Shown piece by piece: positions 10,163-19,082 of a DNA stretch of 64,000 nucleotides; within the stretch, counting starts at the first letter, position 1; every line of letters starts with the position of its first letter. A program made the translations under genes and the position numbers. The stretch comes from Mycolicibacterium malmesburyense. GTDB lineage: Bacteria > Actinomycetota > Actinomycetes > Mycobacteriales > Mycobacteriaceae. The stretch lies in contig NZ_CVTB01000055.1 in NCBI RefSeq assembly GCF_001050015.1, forward strand, positions 1-64,000, given 5' to 3'. The notes below the pieces were generated by a model. That model saw only the letters and a program-made list of their open reading frames with translations, ran no database searches and was not told the origin of the DNA.

Positions 10163-11812
10163 ATGGTCGACACCCTCAGCCGGTCTGACCAGGATATCGG
10201 CGCGAGCGTCGCGGACCTGTCCGCCCGCGCGCGCGTCTGGTTACTCACCGTGGCGTGCATGGGCGTCGCGCTGGTCATCAGTTCGATGGTGGCCCTCAAC
10301 GCCGCCCTGCCCGATATCGCGATCGAAACCACGGCCACCCAGGCGCAGCTGACGTGGGTGGTCGACGGTTACACCCTGGTGCTCGCGTGCCTGTTGCTGC
10401 CCGCAGGCGCGATCGGCGACCGATACGGACGTCGCGGCGCCCTGCTCACCGGCCTGGGCGTGTTCACCCTGGCCTCGGCCGCCCCGCTCGTAATCGACGG
10501 TCCGATCGCGTTGATCGTCGCCCGCGCGGTGGCCGGGATCGGTGCGGCGTTCGTCATGCCGGCGACGCTGTCGTTGCTGACGGCGGCATACCCGAAGGCG
10601 GAGCGCAACAAGGCCGTCGGCATCTGGGCCGGCGTCGCAGGCTCGAGTGCCGTGGTCGGATTCTTGGGCTCCGGTGTGCTGCTTCATTTCTGGTCGTGGC
10701 AGTCCATCTTCTGGGCGTTCGCGCTCTCGGGTGCGGGGATGTTCGCCCTCGCCTGCACGGTGGCCTCCTCACGCGATCCCGAAGCCACACCGATCGATTG
10801 GCCCGGCGCGGTGCTGATCGGCGGTGCGGTGGCGATGTTCGTCTACGGTGTCCTCGCCGCGCCGACCGAGGGCTGGACCCATCCCGTCGTGTACGGATGC
10901 ATGGCCGGCGGGGTGGCCCTGGCGGTCGCCTTCGCGGTGTGGGAGTTGCGCACCGCGCATCCCCTGCTCGACGTTCGGCTGTTCGCCAAGCCCGATTTCA
11001 CCACCGGTGCCGTCGTGGTGACGTTCTTCTTCCTCGCCAACTTCGGATTCTTCTTCGTGTCAATGCAATACATGCAGCTGCTGTTGGACTACACGCCGCT
11101 GCAGACGGCGTTCGCGTTGGCGCCCCTGGTCGCCCCGCTCTTGGTCCTTAGCCTGGCGACACCGTGGTATCTGCCACGGCTGGGTCTGAGAATCGCCCTG
11201 TCGACCGGCCTGACACTGATCGCGCTCGGGCTGTTCTACATGCAGACACTGCAGGTCGACTCGCCATATCTGGACCTCGCGCTGCCACTGCTCGTCATGT
11301 CAACCGGTATCGGATTATGCACGGCGCCAGCGACTTCGGCGATCATGGGCGCAGTCCCCGACGAGAAGCAGGGGGTGGCGTCGGCGGTCAACGACACCAC
11401 CCGGGAGGTGGGCGCCGCCCTCGGTATCGCGGTGGCGGGTTCGGTTCTCGCCGCGCAGTACGGCGATCAGCTGCAACCCCATCTGGACGCATTGCCCGAA
11501 GCGCTGCGCACACCGGCGTCGAACTCGTTGGCCGAGGCGCTCGAGGTGGCCGCGCGGCTGGGGCCGCAGGGGGTTCGGCTGTCGGAGGCCGCGCAGCTCG
11601 CCTTCCTGGAGGCCATGCACACGTCCCTGATCGCGCTCGGTAGCCTCTGCGCGGTTGCTGCGGCGTTCATCGCGCTGTGGGCGCCCGGCCGCGACGGCAG
11701 GCAGTTCCGCTTCTTGGAGCGGCTGACCTCGCGGTCAGACGATGAACTCGGCGGCTCGATGCCCGAGCATGACGATGGTGGCGTGCGGACCCCGGCTCGG
11801 GATCACCGGTAG
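10163..11812 (+). CDS. MFS drug efflux transporter, DHA2 (14-helix) family
   Basis: A 549-residue integral membrane protein of the EmrB/QacA type, a proton-driven exporter. It has the early motif ALPDIAIETTATQAQLTWVVDGY, the loop GDRYGRRGALL (motif A) and the motif C-like segment GVAGSSAVVGFLGSG. Hydrophobic segments are spread over the length, and a soluble C-terminal tail follows the last helix. The neighbouring TetR gene and operators suggest substrate-induced expression. The last 78 bases overlap the convergent end of mftG. Confidence 0.88.
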   Translation: MVDTLSRSDQDIGASVADLSARARVWLLTVACMGVALVISSMVALNAALPDIAIETTATQAQLTWVVDGYTLVLACLLLPAGAIGDRYGRRGALLTGLGVFTLASAAPLVIDGPIALIVARAVAGIGAAFVMPATLSLLTAAYPKAERNKAVGIWAGVAGSSAVVGFLGSGVLLHFWSWQSIFWAFALSGAGMFALACTVASSRDPEATPIDWPGAVLIGGAVAMFVYGVLAAPTEGWTHPVVYGCMAGGVALAVAFAVWELRTAHPLLDVRLFAKPDFTTGAVVVTFFFLANFGFFFVSMQYMQLLLDYTPLQTAFALAPLVAPLLVLSLATPWYLPRLGLRIALSTGLTLIALGLFYMQTLQVDSPYLDLALPLLVMSTGIGLCTAPATSAIMGAVPDEKQGVASAVNDTTREVGAALGIAVAGSVLAAQYGDQLQPHLDALPEALRTPASNSLAEALEVAARLGPQGVRLSEAAQLAFLEAMHTSLIALGSLCAVAAAFIALWAPGRDGRQFRFLERLTSRSDDELGGSMPEHDDGGVRTPARDHR

Positions 11813-13246
11813 CACCGAACCGTCGGCCACCCACAGACCCTCGATCCCGTACACCCGGCATCGCGGATCGACCACCGCGACATCGTCGTCGTCGGCACCC
11901 ATCGGCGCGGTTCCCGAGAGATGTTGCGAGGTCGACCATGATGACGGCCCGACTTCGGCTGTCGCGCCGATGAGTTCGCGGGACAACTCGATTCCGGCAG
12001 CAAGCTTGTCGACATCATCGGGTTCGCTGTCATAATGGTGTTCGATGATCGGGGGCACGACGGGATCGGCGCTGACGACCGTGACCACGCCGCGTGATTT
12101 CGGCCGCATCAACGTGACCCCGATGTGGGGGTGGTCCCCGGGATCGTCACGCCGGCCGCTCACCATCGCGCCGAAACCGGCTGTGTAAGGCCGGATCTCG
12201 AGCCAGTCGTCGGTGGTCAGTACGGCCTCCAGCGGTGGAAGGCCATGCGTCTCTGCCCAGTTCACGGGCAGTATCCACTCGGGATGGTCCGACATCACCG
12301 CGCCCACGGGAAGATTCACGGTCACCGGAATGCCCGCCGCTTCCAGAATCTCGGGACGGCCCACACCGGACAGCATCAGCAGGTGCGCCGTTCCGATGGC
12401 CCCGGCGCACAAGACGATGCGGTCCGCCTCGAGATGCGTTGCGCCGTCGGGACCCGTGCACTCCACGCCGACCGCCTTGCCTGCGGCGATCCGGATTCGG
12501 CGCACGCGGGTGTCGGTGAGCAAGGCGAGGTTCGCCCGGCCCAGGGCGGGCTGCAGGTAGGCGCCGCCGGGGCCCATGCGGGTGCCCTGGTGGATGTTCA
12601 GCGGCACCGCCCCGACTCCTGCGCCCACCGGCTCCTCGGCCGTGGAGCCGTTCAGATCGGGTATCCAGGGGTGCCCGGCCTCCGTGGCTGCCCGCACGAA
12701 CGACGCTGTGCAGCCGTCGAATTCGGAGACCCGCCGGACAGTTATCGGACCGTCGGAACCGTGTATCGCAGTGTTGAAGTCGAGGTCGGTCTCGATGGCG
12801 CGGAAATGCGGAAGCACGTCCGACCAGGTCCAGCCGGGCAAGCCCCAGTCGTCGAAGTCAGCGGGTAGTGCACGGCAGAAGTAGCCGCCGTTGACGGCCC
12901 CCGATCCGCCCACGACCTCGCCGCGCATGAGCATCGCATGGCGAACCGGATCGAGGGTCAGGGTGGTCGGGTACCGCCGCACGACCGAGCTCGCGGTGCC
13001 GATGGGCAGCCGCAACCCGTCGCTGATCTGTGCCGAAACGTGGGGGTCAGACGGTCCGGGACCTGATTCGACGACGGTGACGGTACAGGCCGGGTCCGCG
13101 GAGAGCCGCTCGGCCAGAACGGATCCGGCGCTACCGGCGCCGACGATCAGGACGTCACTGCGCACGCGAGGAGCAAAATAATCACTGCGCACGCGAGGAG
13201 CAATAGATTCACTGCGCACGCGAGGAGCAATAGATTTACTGCGCAC
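11735..13246 (-). CDS. mftG: Mycofactocin-associated GMC oxidoreductase MftG
   Basis: A GMC-family flavoprotein that, from work in mycobacteria, helps pass electrons from reduced mycofactocin to the respiratory chain. The FAD-binding DVLIVGAGSAGSVLAERLS motif, GMC signature segments (GEVVGGSGAVNGGYF, LCAGAIGTAHLLMLSGVG) and the C-terminal catalytic area with HLSGTAPMG are present. The frame opens at a GTG at 13246 and first reads through three 9-residue repeats (RSxxxAPRV), which other MftG proteins lack as far as I know. The natural start may therefore be the GTG at 13165 (MRSDVLIVGAG, 476 residues). It follows mftF in the same direction. Confidence 0.9.
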   Translation of the reverse strand: MRSKSIAPRVRSESIAPRVRSDYFAPRVRSDVLIVGAGSAGSVLAERLSADPACTVTVVESGPGPSDPHVSAQISDGLRLPIGTASSVVRRYPTTLTLDPVRHAMLMRGEVVGGSGAVNGGYFCRALPADFDDWGLPGWTWSDVLPHFRAIETDLDFNTAIHGSDGPITVRRVSEFDGCTASFVRAATEAGHPWIPDLNGSTAEEPVGAGVGAVPLNIHQGTRMGPGGAYLQPALGRANLALLTDTRVRRIRIAAGKAVGVECTGPDGATHLEADRIVLCAGAIGTAHLLMLSGVGRPEILEAAGIPVTVNLPVGAVMSDHPEWILPVNWAETHGLPPLEAVLTTDDWLEIRPYTAGFGAMVSGRRDDPGDHPHIGVTLMRPKSRGVVTVVSADPVVPPIIEHHYDSEPDDVDKLAAGIELSRELIGATAEVGPSSWSTSQHLSGTAPMGADDDDVAVVDPRCRVYGIEGLWVADGSVLPVIPSRGPHATIVMLGHRAAEFIV

Positions 13247-13250
13247 GCGG
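13156..13250. repeat. 27-bp tandem repeat, three full units plus a partial one
   Basis: Units at 13156-13182, 13183-13209 and 13210-13236 begin CACTGCGCACGCGAGGAGCA and differ only in the AT-rich last bases. A fourth partial copy ends at about 13250. The length is a multiple of three, so the open frame of mftG is kept, and each unit offers an in-frame GTG on the minus strand. Copy number could vary by slippage. Confidence 0.9.
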
Positions 13251-13261
13251 ACAGAGTCGCC

Positions 13262-14674
13262 TCAGGTCCGGATCTGGGGCTTGAGCGCACCGAGATTCCG
13301 CTCGCGCACCACACCGGTCCACAGGCCCAGCCCGTAGGCGATGTCGTCGAGGCGCTTGAGGACGATGTAGGTGAGCAGCCCGACCCGCTGGGTGTCGTCC
13401 TCGGTGTTCCGGCTTCGCGTCAACCAGTCGACGACGCCCTCCACCACGGCGGCCACCAGCACCACTTGACGGCATCGTCGAGACAGCAGCGCGGCGATCA
13501 GTGCGAGCGGCCAGTAGTGCCGGCAGATCGCCGACGCCAGCTGCATGGCGGCGGACCACAGTCCGTGTGCGGCCACCACCGCGATGTCCTTGGGTTCGGT
13601 CTCGACGCTCGACAGCGAGTTGGCGATGCGGCGACCGGTGATGGCTGCGACGACGACCGAGGCCAGGTACCCGATCGACGATCCCATCGCCATCAGCATC
13701 CAGGCCACGAGCGTCCAGCCGGAGATCACCAGCGGTGCGGTCTTACCGGGATGGCGGACCGAAAGAGGTGCGGCCGCTTCGCCATAGAAAGATCTGCGCG
13801 AGAACCACTCTCGTAGTTGGGTCCGATGGTCGTGCGCCACCAGCGCGATGGGCTCGTAACGCAACCGCGCACCCGATTCGATGAGCCGCCAGCACAGATC
13901 GACGTCCTCACCGGCGGTCAGCGTGTCGTCGAAACCGCCGATCTCGGCCAGCATCGCCCGACGGCCGATGATCGCGGCGCTGGGAACATACGACACCGTT
14001 CCGTACGGCACCACCGGGGCCTCCCGCAACCCGAGGTCGAGCGACGAGCGCACCGCCTCGTAGCGGGCGACCAGGTTGTCCGGTTCGCGAAGACCGACGA
14101 TGCGAGGGGCGACGAGGGCCACGGCGGGATCGCAGAAGTGGCCGAGCAACGCCTCCAGCCAGCCGCGCCGCGGCACGACGTCGCTGTCGAGGAAGGCCAC
14201 GAAGTCGGTCGTACACGCCGCCAGACCGGTGTTGCGGGCCGCCGCCGGCCCCCGACTCTGTTCATGCCGCAGCACGCGCACCTCGCGGTGGACATCGGCG
14301 AGATCGGCCTCCTCGACCGGTGTGGCCGAGCCGTCATCGACCACGACCACCCGCAGGCCGCGCACGGCGGTCAGCAGCCGCAGCACACCAGAAGGGTTGT
14401 CGCGCACCGGGATCACCACCGTGACATCCCGGTGCGACGGGCCGCTGGCGGGACGGGGGTGCGCCACCGTCGCGTCGAGCAACGTGCGTGCGAGCTGGGC
14501 GCTGACGGCGTCGTGCACCTCGAGCCTGCCACCGTTGAGCATCGTCTGCGCGGCCGGCGCCAGCCGCAGCAGGCGGGTGGGGGAACCGCCCAGCAAGGCC
14601 GACCCCTCGCCGAGCACCTTTACCCGGCGATCGACCTGCACGGCGAAGCCGTCGGGCAGCCGCGGTCCGGTCAT
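13262..14674 (-). CDS. mftF: Mycofactocin glycosyltransferase MftF
   Basis: A 470-residue GT2-family enzyme that, by established work on mycofactocin, adds the beta-1,4-glucose chain to the cofactor core. The domain starts near residue 83 ([11 protein letters not shown]). It has [10 protein letters not shown], the DxD-type [12 protein letters not shown], and the ED..LCWRL acceptor motif, followed by hydrophobic segments that probably attach it to the membrane. The ATG at 14674 overlaps the mftE stop by four bases. An upstream extension of the open frame is rejected because it overlaps mftE. Confidence 0.95.
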   Translation of the reverse strand: MTGPRLPDGFAVQVDRRVKVLGEGSALLGGSPTRLLRLAPAAQTMLNGGRLEVHDAVSAQLARTLLDATVAHPRPASGPSHRDVTVVIPVRDNPSGVLRLLTAVRGLRVVVVDDGSATPVEEADLADVHREVRVLRHEQSRGPAAARNTGLAACTTDFVAFLDSDVVPRRGWLEALLGHFCDPAVALVAPRIVGLREPDNLVARYEAVRSSLDLGLREAPVVPYGTVSYVPSAAIIGRRAMLAEIGGFDDTLTAGEDVDLCWRLIESGARLRYEPIALVAHDHRTQLREWFSRRSFYGEAAAPLSVRHPGKTAPLVISGWTLVAWMLMAMGSSIGYLASVVVAAITGRRIANSLSSVETEPKDIAVVAAHGLWSAAMQLASAICRHYWPLALIAALLSRRCRQVVLVAAVVEGVVDWLTRSRNTEDDTQRVGLLTYIVLKRLDDIAYGLGLWTGVVRERNLGALKPQIRT

Positions 14675-15414
14675 GTCAGCATCCCGTCGCGGTCGGGCCC
14701 CCAGCGCGTGATCCGCCGAAGGCATGTCTCGACCATATCGGGAAAAATGCGAGCGCCGTCCTCCACGGTGGCGGTCGTGGGATCCCCGAGCACCCCGACC
14801 TCGCTCACCGCGGCGACGCCGCCCTGCCGAAGTTCGGGTATCAGCTCGCGCAGGGGCGCCACGTTCCCGGGCACCCGTTCGTCGACACGGACATCCTGCG
14901 GCGAAATATGTAGCAATACAGACGTTTCGGTATGGCCGGCATGTGCGTCGGCGCCCGGGACCGAGCAGGAGCACCAGCCCGCGTCCCGGCCCTCGTAACG
15001 CAGCAAAGCGGTCGCCGCGGCCAGCGCCTCGACGTTGCCGCCGTGGCCGTTGACGAAGACCAGCCGTGACGCCCACCGCGATGCCGACCTGCCGAACTCC
15101 ACCAGCAACAGCCGCAGCGCGGATGTCCCGATCGACACGGTGCCGCTGAACGCCTCGTGCTCGCCGCTTGCGCCGTAACCGATGGCCGGCGCGACCAACC
15201 AGTCCACCCCGTCGGCATCGGCGAGCCGGTCAGCAACGGCCCGACAGACGGCCGTCGCGATCCGCGTATCGGTGTCCAGCGGCAGATGTGGGCCGTGCTG
15301 CTCGATCGATCCGACCGGGACGAGGAGGGCTGACGTAGTGCTCTGCAGCTGCTTCGACGTCGCATTCGCGAGCTCGCTGACAGATGGCACCCGCCGATGG
15401 TAGGCCGAATTCAC
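14671..15414 (-). CDS. mftE: Mycofactocin precursor peptide peptidase MftE
   Basis: A 247-residue creatininase-family metallopeptidase that cleaves MftC-modified MftA and releases the Val-Tyr derived intermediate AHDP. Metal and active-site segments [27 protein letters not shown] and FVNGHGGN are intact. The GTG at 15414 gives [10 protein letters not shown], matching the M. tuberculosis protein start as I recall it; a second GTG lies at 15390. The 133-base gap to mftD is the largest inside the cluster and shows no clear gene. Confidence 0.94.
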   Translation of the reverse strand: MNSAYHRRVPSVSELANATSKQLQSTTSALLVPVGSIEQHGPHLPLDTDTRIATAVCRAVADRLADADGVDWLVAPAIGYGASGEHEAFSGTVSIGTSALRLLLVEFGRSASRWASRLVFVNGHGGNVEALAAATALLRYEGRDAGWCSCSVPGADAHAGHTETSVLLHISPQDVRVDERVPGNVAPLRELIPELRQGGVAAVSEVGVLGDPTTATVEDGARIFPDMVETCLRRITRWGPDRDGMLT

Positions 15415-15547
15415 CTGTCGTGCGCCAATTGTTCGAGCAAGCGCAGCAATTGATTCACCGAAATTTTCGCCACCGGCACCGGCGTCGTCCCCCCCAGCCC
15501 CCTGCGCCACGCCTGTACCAGCGCGTTCCCGGACGCCGGGCGGATCG

Positions 15548-16738
15548 TCAGGAGGTCGAGCCTCCGGGCACGCCGAGCGCCTGGATGAATCCCGGGGGGA
15601 CCAGGACGTCGTCGGGCCCAAGATCATGCACCGACGCGCGGCCCAGACCCATCAATGCAGAATCGATGCCTCCCCGCAGGACGTCGAGGACGTTCTCGAC
15701 ACCGGCCTGCCCGTTGGCCGCGAGGCCCCACAGATACGCCCGGCCGATCATGACCGCACGAGCGCCGAGCGCGACCGCCTTGACCACGTCGCTGCCCCGG
15801 CGGATGCCGCCGTCGAGCACCACCTCGATGTCGTCACCGACCGCCTCGACGATCGGGCGCAGAGCGCGGATCGACGCCGGCGTCCCGTCGAGGTTGTTGC
15901 CGCCGTGGTTGGACACCGAGATCGCCGAGACACCGGCATCCACAGCACGTTTGGCGTCGTCGACCCGCATCACTCCCTTGAGCATGAAGGGACCGCCCCA
16001 CAGCTCGCGCAGCCAGGCGATGTCCTCCCAGGTCGGCGGCGGAGTGCCCATCCATTCGCCGTAGGCGGCGAAGAACGGCGGACCGTCCTCGCCTCGCGCC
16101 GCCTGATTGGGCACCCGCAGGTTCGGCGGCCGCAGGGTCTTACCCCATTGCCACATCCAGCTCGGTCGGGTCAGCCCCGTCGGGAGCATGCGCACCGTGG
16201 TGCGCAGGTCCATCTGCTCGGGGATCGTCGGACTGCCCCAGTCCCGGCCGTGCGAGAAGCTCCAGTCCGTGGTGACGATCAGGCCGACCGCGCCCGCCTC
16301 TCGCGCCCGCTCGACGCGCGCGGCGATCGCGTCGCGACCGCCCAACCAGTAGACCTGGAAGAAGAGTTTCGGGTTGGCCGCGATCACCTCTTCGATCGGC
16401 TTGCTGGCGAACGACGACAGGCCCATCGCGGTACCGCGCGCGGCGGCCGCACGAGCGACCGCGACCTCGCCGTCCGGGTGAACGGCCTGCACACCCGTCG
16501 GCGAGATCAGGACGGGTAGCGAAATGTCCTGTCCCATAACGGTGGTCGCGAGGTCGCGCTTCTCCGTCGCCCCCACCACGTGCGGCGCGAAGCCCAGCTC
16601 GGCGAACGCCTCCACGTTGTCGGAGACCGTCACGCCCTTCTCGCTCGCGGCGATGAGCGCCGAGTACACCGGCTTGGGGAGTCGGCGCTTGGCCCGCTCC
16701 TGGGCGGCGGCGACAGTTTCGAACCACGTGTCGGCCAT
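15548..16738 (-). CDS. mftD: Pre-mycofactocin synthase MftD (FMN-dependent alpha-hydroxyacid dehydrogenase family)
   Basis: A 396-residue FMN TIM-barrel protein of the lactate dehydrogenase/glycolate oxidase family (lldD1 in older tuberculosis annotation). In the pathway it oxidatively deaminates AHDP to pre-mycofactocin, which carries the redox-active dicarbonyl. The flavin-binding ISPTGVQAVHPDGE, the catalytic SVSNHGGNNLDGTP (His and surrounding residues) and the phosphate-binding LDGGIRRGSDVVKA are visible. It begins three bases after the mftC stop, so it is tightly coupled. Confidence 0.95.
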   Translation of the reverse strand: MADTWFETVAAAQERAKRRLPKPVYSALIAASEKGVTVSDNVEAFAELGFAPHVVGATEKRDLATTVMGQDISLPVLISPTGVQAVHPDGEVAVARAAAARGTAMGLSSFASKPIEEVIAANPKLFFQVYWLGGRDAIAARVERAREAGAVGLIVTTDWSFSHGRDWGSPTIPEQMDLRTTVRMLPTGLTRPSWMWQWGKTLRPPNLRVPNQAARGEDGPPFFAAYGEWMGTPPPTWEDIAWLRELWGGPFMLKGVMRVDDAKRAVDAGVSAISVSNHGGNNLDGTPASIRALRPIVEAVGDDIEVVLDGGIRRGSDVVKAVALGARAVMIGRAYLWGLAANGQAGVENVLDVLRGGIDSALMGLGRASVHDLGPDDVLVPPGFIQALGVPGGSTS

Positions 16739-16741
16739 GGT

Positions 16742-17947
16742 CTACACCGGGCTTTCGTTGCAGAGTCGTTTCGGAGGCGCTCCGTCGCCGACACCGGAGC
16801 GCGGAGGGGTGGTGAGCAGCTTCAGCATCACCGGACCGGAGCGAGAATGGTCGACGCTGGACTTCGGCTTGACCCGCTCGCGAGCCAGGGCGGGAGCGCC
16901 GTAGCCCTCCACGCACTCGGGGTCCGGGCCGTCCATGGGCAGCCCGGTGAAGAACTTGGCGGCCATGCATCCGCCGCGGCAGCTGTCGTAATGTCCGCAG
17001 CTGCCGCACGCGCCCGCCGACTGCGGTTCGCGCAGCTCGCGGAAGAGCGGCGCATTCTTCCAGACATTGTCAAACCCACCGTCCGACAACACATTTCCGG
17101 CGTGGAATCGGTCGTGGATGGCGAAGGGGCAGGCATAGACGTCACCGACGGGGTCGATGAGGCAGACGACGCGCCCGGCCCCGCACAGGTTCAGGCCGGC
17201 GAGCGCCCCGGGCTCTCCCAGCCCGGCGAGATGGAAGAACGAGTCACCGGTGAGCACCCGCTCCCCCTTGGCCACCAGCCAGTTGTAGAGCTGGACCTGC
17301 TGGTCGGCGGTGGGGTGCAGGTCGTCCCAGACATCGGCGCCGCGACCCGACGGGCGTAGCCGCGTGATTCGCAGTGTCGCACCGAATCGGTCTGCCAGCG
17401 CGGCGAATTCGTCGAGCTGGTCGACATTGTGGCGAGTGACGACCACCGAGATCTTGGCGTCTTTGAAACCGGCGTCGGCGAGGTTCTGCAGCGCCCTGGT
17501 CGCCATTGCGAACGAGCCCGCACCACGCACGGCGTCGTTGATCTCCGCGGTCGCGCCGTCGAGCGAGATCTGCACGTCGACGTAGTCGCTGGCCGCCAGC
17601 CGCGCGGCGACATCCGGCGTGATGCGCACACCGTTGGTGGAGAACTTCACTCCGACGTGGTGGGCCGTGGCGTAGTCGACGAGCTCCCAGAAATCCGAGC
17701 GCACCGTCGGCTCACCGCCGCCGATGTTGACGTAGAAGACCTGCATGCGCTCGAGCTCGTCGATGATGTCCTTGCACTGCTGCGTGCTCAGCTCACGCGG
17801 GTCTCGTTTACCCGACGACGAGAGGCAGTGCACGCACGCCAGGTTGCAGGCGTACGTCAGCTCCCAGGTCAGGCAGATCGGCGCGTCGAGGCCGTGCTCG
17901 AATTGCTCGACCAATCGAGGCACTCGGACGGTTTCCGTTGATGTCAT
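16742..17947 (-). CDS. mftC: Mycofactocin radical SAM maturase MftC
   Basis: A 401-residue radical SAM/SPASM enzyme. It decarboxylates the C-terminal Tyr of MftA and then links it to the preceding Val. The CxxxCxxC cluster motif is CNLACVHC at residues 34-41, followed by GGGEPTVR for SAM. The C-terminal SPASM cysteines (CGSCGHYDSCRGGC and flanking Cys) bind further 4Fe-4S clusters. The ATG at 17947 overlaps the mftB stop by four bases; the much longer open frame upstream is not used. Confidence 0.97.
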   Translation of the reverse strand: MTSTETVRVPRLVEQFEHGLDAPICLTWELTYACNLACVHCLSSSGKRDPRELSTQQCKDIIDELERMQVFYVNIGGGEPTVRSDFWELVDYATAHHVGVKFSTNGVRITPDVAARLAASDYVDVQISLDGATAEINDAVRGAGSFAMATRALQNLADAGFKDAKISVVVTRHNVDQLDEFAALADRFGATLRITRLRPSGRGADVWDDLHPTADQQVQLYNWLVAKGERVLTGDSFFHLAGLGEPGALAGLNLCGAGRVVCLIDPVGDVYACPFAIHDRFHAGNVLSDGGFDNVWKNAPLFRELREPQSAGACGSCGHYDSCRGGCMAAKFFTGLPMDGPDPECVEGYGAPALARERVKPKSSVDHSRSGPVMLKLLTTPPRSGVGDGAPPKRLCNESPV

Positions 17948-18243
17948 TGCGGCACCAGCATTTTCGATCGAGCAAGCACACCGAGTGCTTGCAAGTACGG
18001 CGCCTGCTGGGTGTCGTCGATACCGGCGGCACGGCAGGCGGATCGGACGTCCGGATATTCGGACAAAGTGTTGACGACGTCGACGATGGTCCGGTTCTTC
18101 AGGAACGACAGCTTGCGCGTCCCGAAGTGGTACAGCAGTGCCCCGAACGGCTCTGGCCGCACCGCCACCTGGTGGTGCAGCCGCCAGCCGAGCTCCGGGT
18201 CGAATGCGGCGTCCTGTCCGGACCCCGCCGACGACGAGGTCAT
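17944..18243 (-). CDS. mftB: Mycofactocin precursor-binding chaperone MftB
   Basis: A 99-residue PqqD-like RiPP recognition element that holds MftA and presents it to MftC. The fold is recognisable from the beta-rich start (ELGWRLHHQVAVRPEPFGALLYHFGTRKLSFLKN) and the winged-helix end with DVVNTLSEYPDVRSAC. The ATG at 18243 is two bases downstream of the mftA stop, and the end overlaps mftC by four bases. An upstream start in the open frame would read across mftA and is rejected. Confidence 0.94.
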   Translation of the reverse strand: MTSSSAGSGQDAAFDPELGWRLHHQVAVRPEPFGALLYHFGTRKLSFLKNRTIVDVVNTLSEYPDVRSACRAAGIDDTQQAPYLQALGVLARSKMLVPQ

Positions 18244-18245
18244 GA

Positions 18246-18338
18246 TCAGTAGACCCCGCACATCCCGTCGATCGACACCTCTTCGACGAGCGTTTCGGTA
18301 ACCAGCTCGTCGTTCTCCACCTGCTGCTTCGGTTCCAT
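18246..18338 (-). CDS. mftA: Mycofactocin precursor peptide MftA
   Basis: A 30-residue ribosomal peptide, translated by hand because it is too short for ordinary gene callers. It starts [20 protein letters not shown] and ends IDGMCGVY, the hallmark C-terminus whose last two residues become mycofactocin after MftC, MftE and MftD action. An AAGGCGG ribosome binding site precedes the ATG at 18338. It is the first gene of the cluster, and mftB follows after two bases. Confidence 0.97.
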
Positions 18339-18383
18339 CTGGTTCCGCCTTTCGGGTTTTCGACAACTGTGATCGAGGTCGCA

Positions 18384-18413
18384 ATAATATGGCATTGAGT
18401 GCCTAAATGGAAA
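18384..18413 (-). promoter_or_regulatory. Putative mftA promoter with operator in the spacer
   Basis: On the minus strand TTTCCA (18408-18413) and TATTAT (18384-18389) are 18 bases apart. Between them lies the inverted repeat GGCATTGAGTGCC (18391-18403). A repressor there would block polymerase. The site sits in the 86-base region between divergent mftA and mftR, so MftR is the natural candidate to bind it. Confidence 0.5.
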
Positions 18414-18424
18414 GGGGACCCTAG

Positions 18425-19024
18425 ATGGGGCCGGACCAGCACCGGGTGGGCCGCCGGCGCTCGACGACGTGGGACCACATCAGCAACGTCGCCATCGACC
18501 TGTTCGCCGCACGGGGTTTCGATGACGTCAGCGTCGACGACATCGCCGAGGCCGCGGGGATCGCCCGCCGCACGCTGTTCCGCTACTACCCGTCCAAGAA
18601 CGCCCTGCCCTGGGGTGATTTCGACGCTCATCTGGCCCACATGCGGGATCTGCTCGCCGATCTCGACCCCGAGGTGCCGATCGGCGAGGCGCTGCGCACC
18701 GCGTTGCTGGCGTTCAACAGTTTCGATGCGGCCGAGACGGCGCGCCACCGGATGCGCATGCGGGTGATCCTGGAGACGGCGGCGCTGCAGGCCTACTCGA
18801 TGACCATGTATGCCGGCTGGCGCGCCGTGGTCGCCGACTTCGTCGCCAAACGCCTCACCGCCGGCGCCGACGACCTCGTCCCCCAGACGGTCGCGTGGAC
18901 GATGCTCGGCGTCGCGCTCTCGGCCTACGAACACTGGCTGGCCGACGAGTCGGTCCCGCTGGCCGCGGCGCTCGGCGCGGCGTTCGACACCGTCGCCGAC
19001 GGTCTGTGGGCGCTCGATCGCTGA
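18425..19024 (+). CDS. mftR: TetR family regulator of the mycofactocin cluster, MftR
   Basis: A 199-residue TetR protein with HTH residues about 13-57 ([44 protein letters not shown]) and the tryptophan-containing ALPWGDF segment typical of the mycofactocin-system regulator family. Its established role is repression of the mft genes with release by long-chain acyl-CoA. It is divergent from mftA, with the ATG at 18425 behind an AAAGGGG ribosome binding site. Confidence 0.93.
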
Positions 19025-19082
19025 ATCACCCCGGGATCCTCGGCCACCGCGATAGCTTTGGGCCGTCGCGGAAAGGACGCCG

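Noticed and set aside
13156..13250. CRISPR-like array
   Set aside because: The 27-bp units are directly adjacent with no unique spacers, and no cas gene is in the window.
14675..15076. N-terminal extension of MftF in the open frame
   Set aside because: It overlaps mftE and contains only Arg/Gly-rich mirror-frame sequence. The ATG at 14674 overlaps the mftE stop by four bases as expected.
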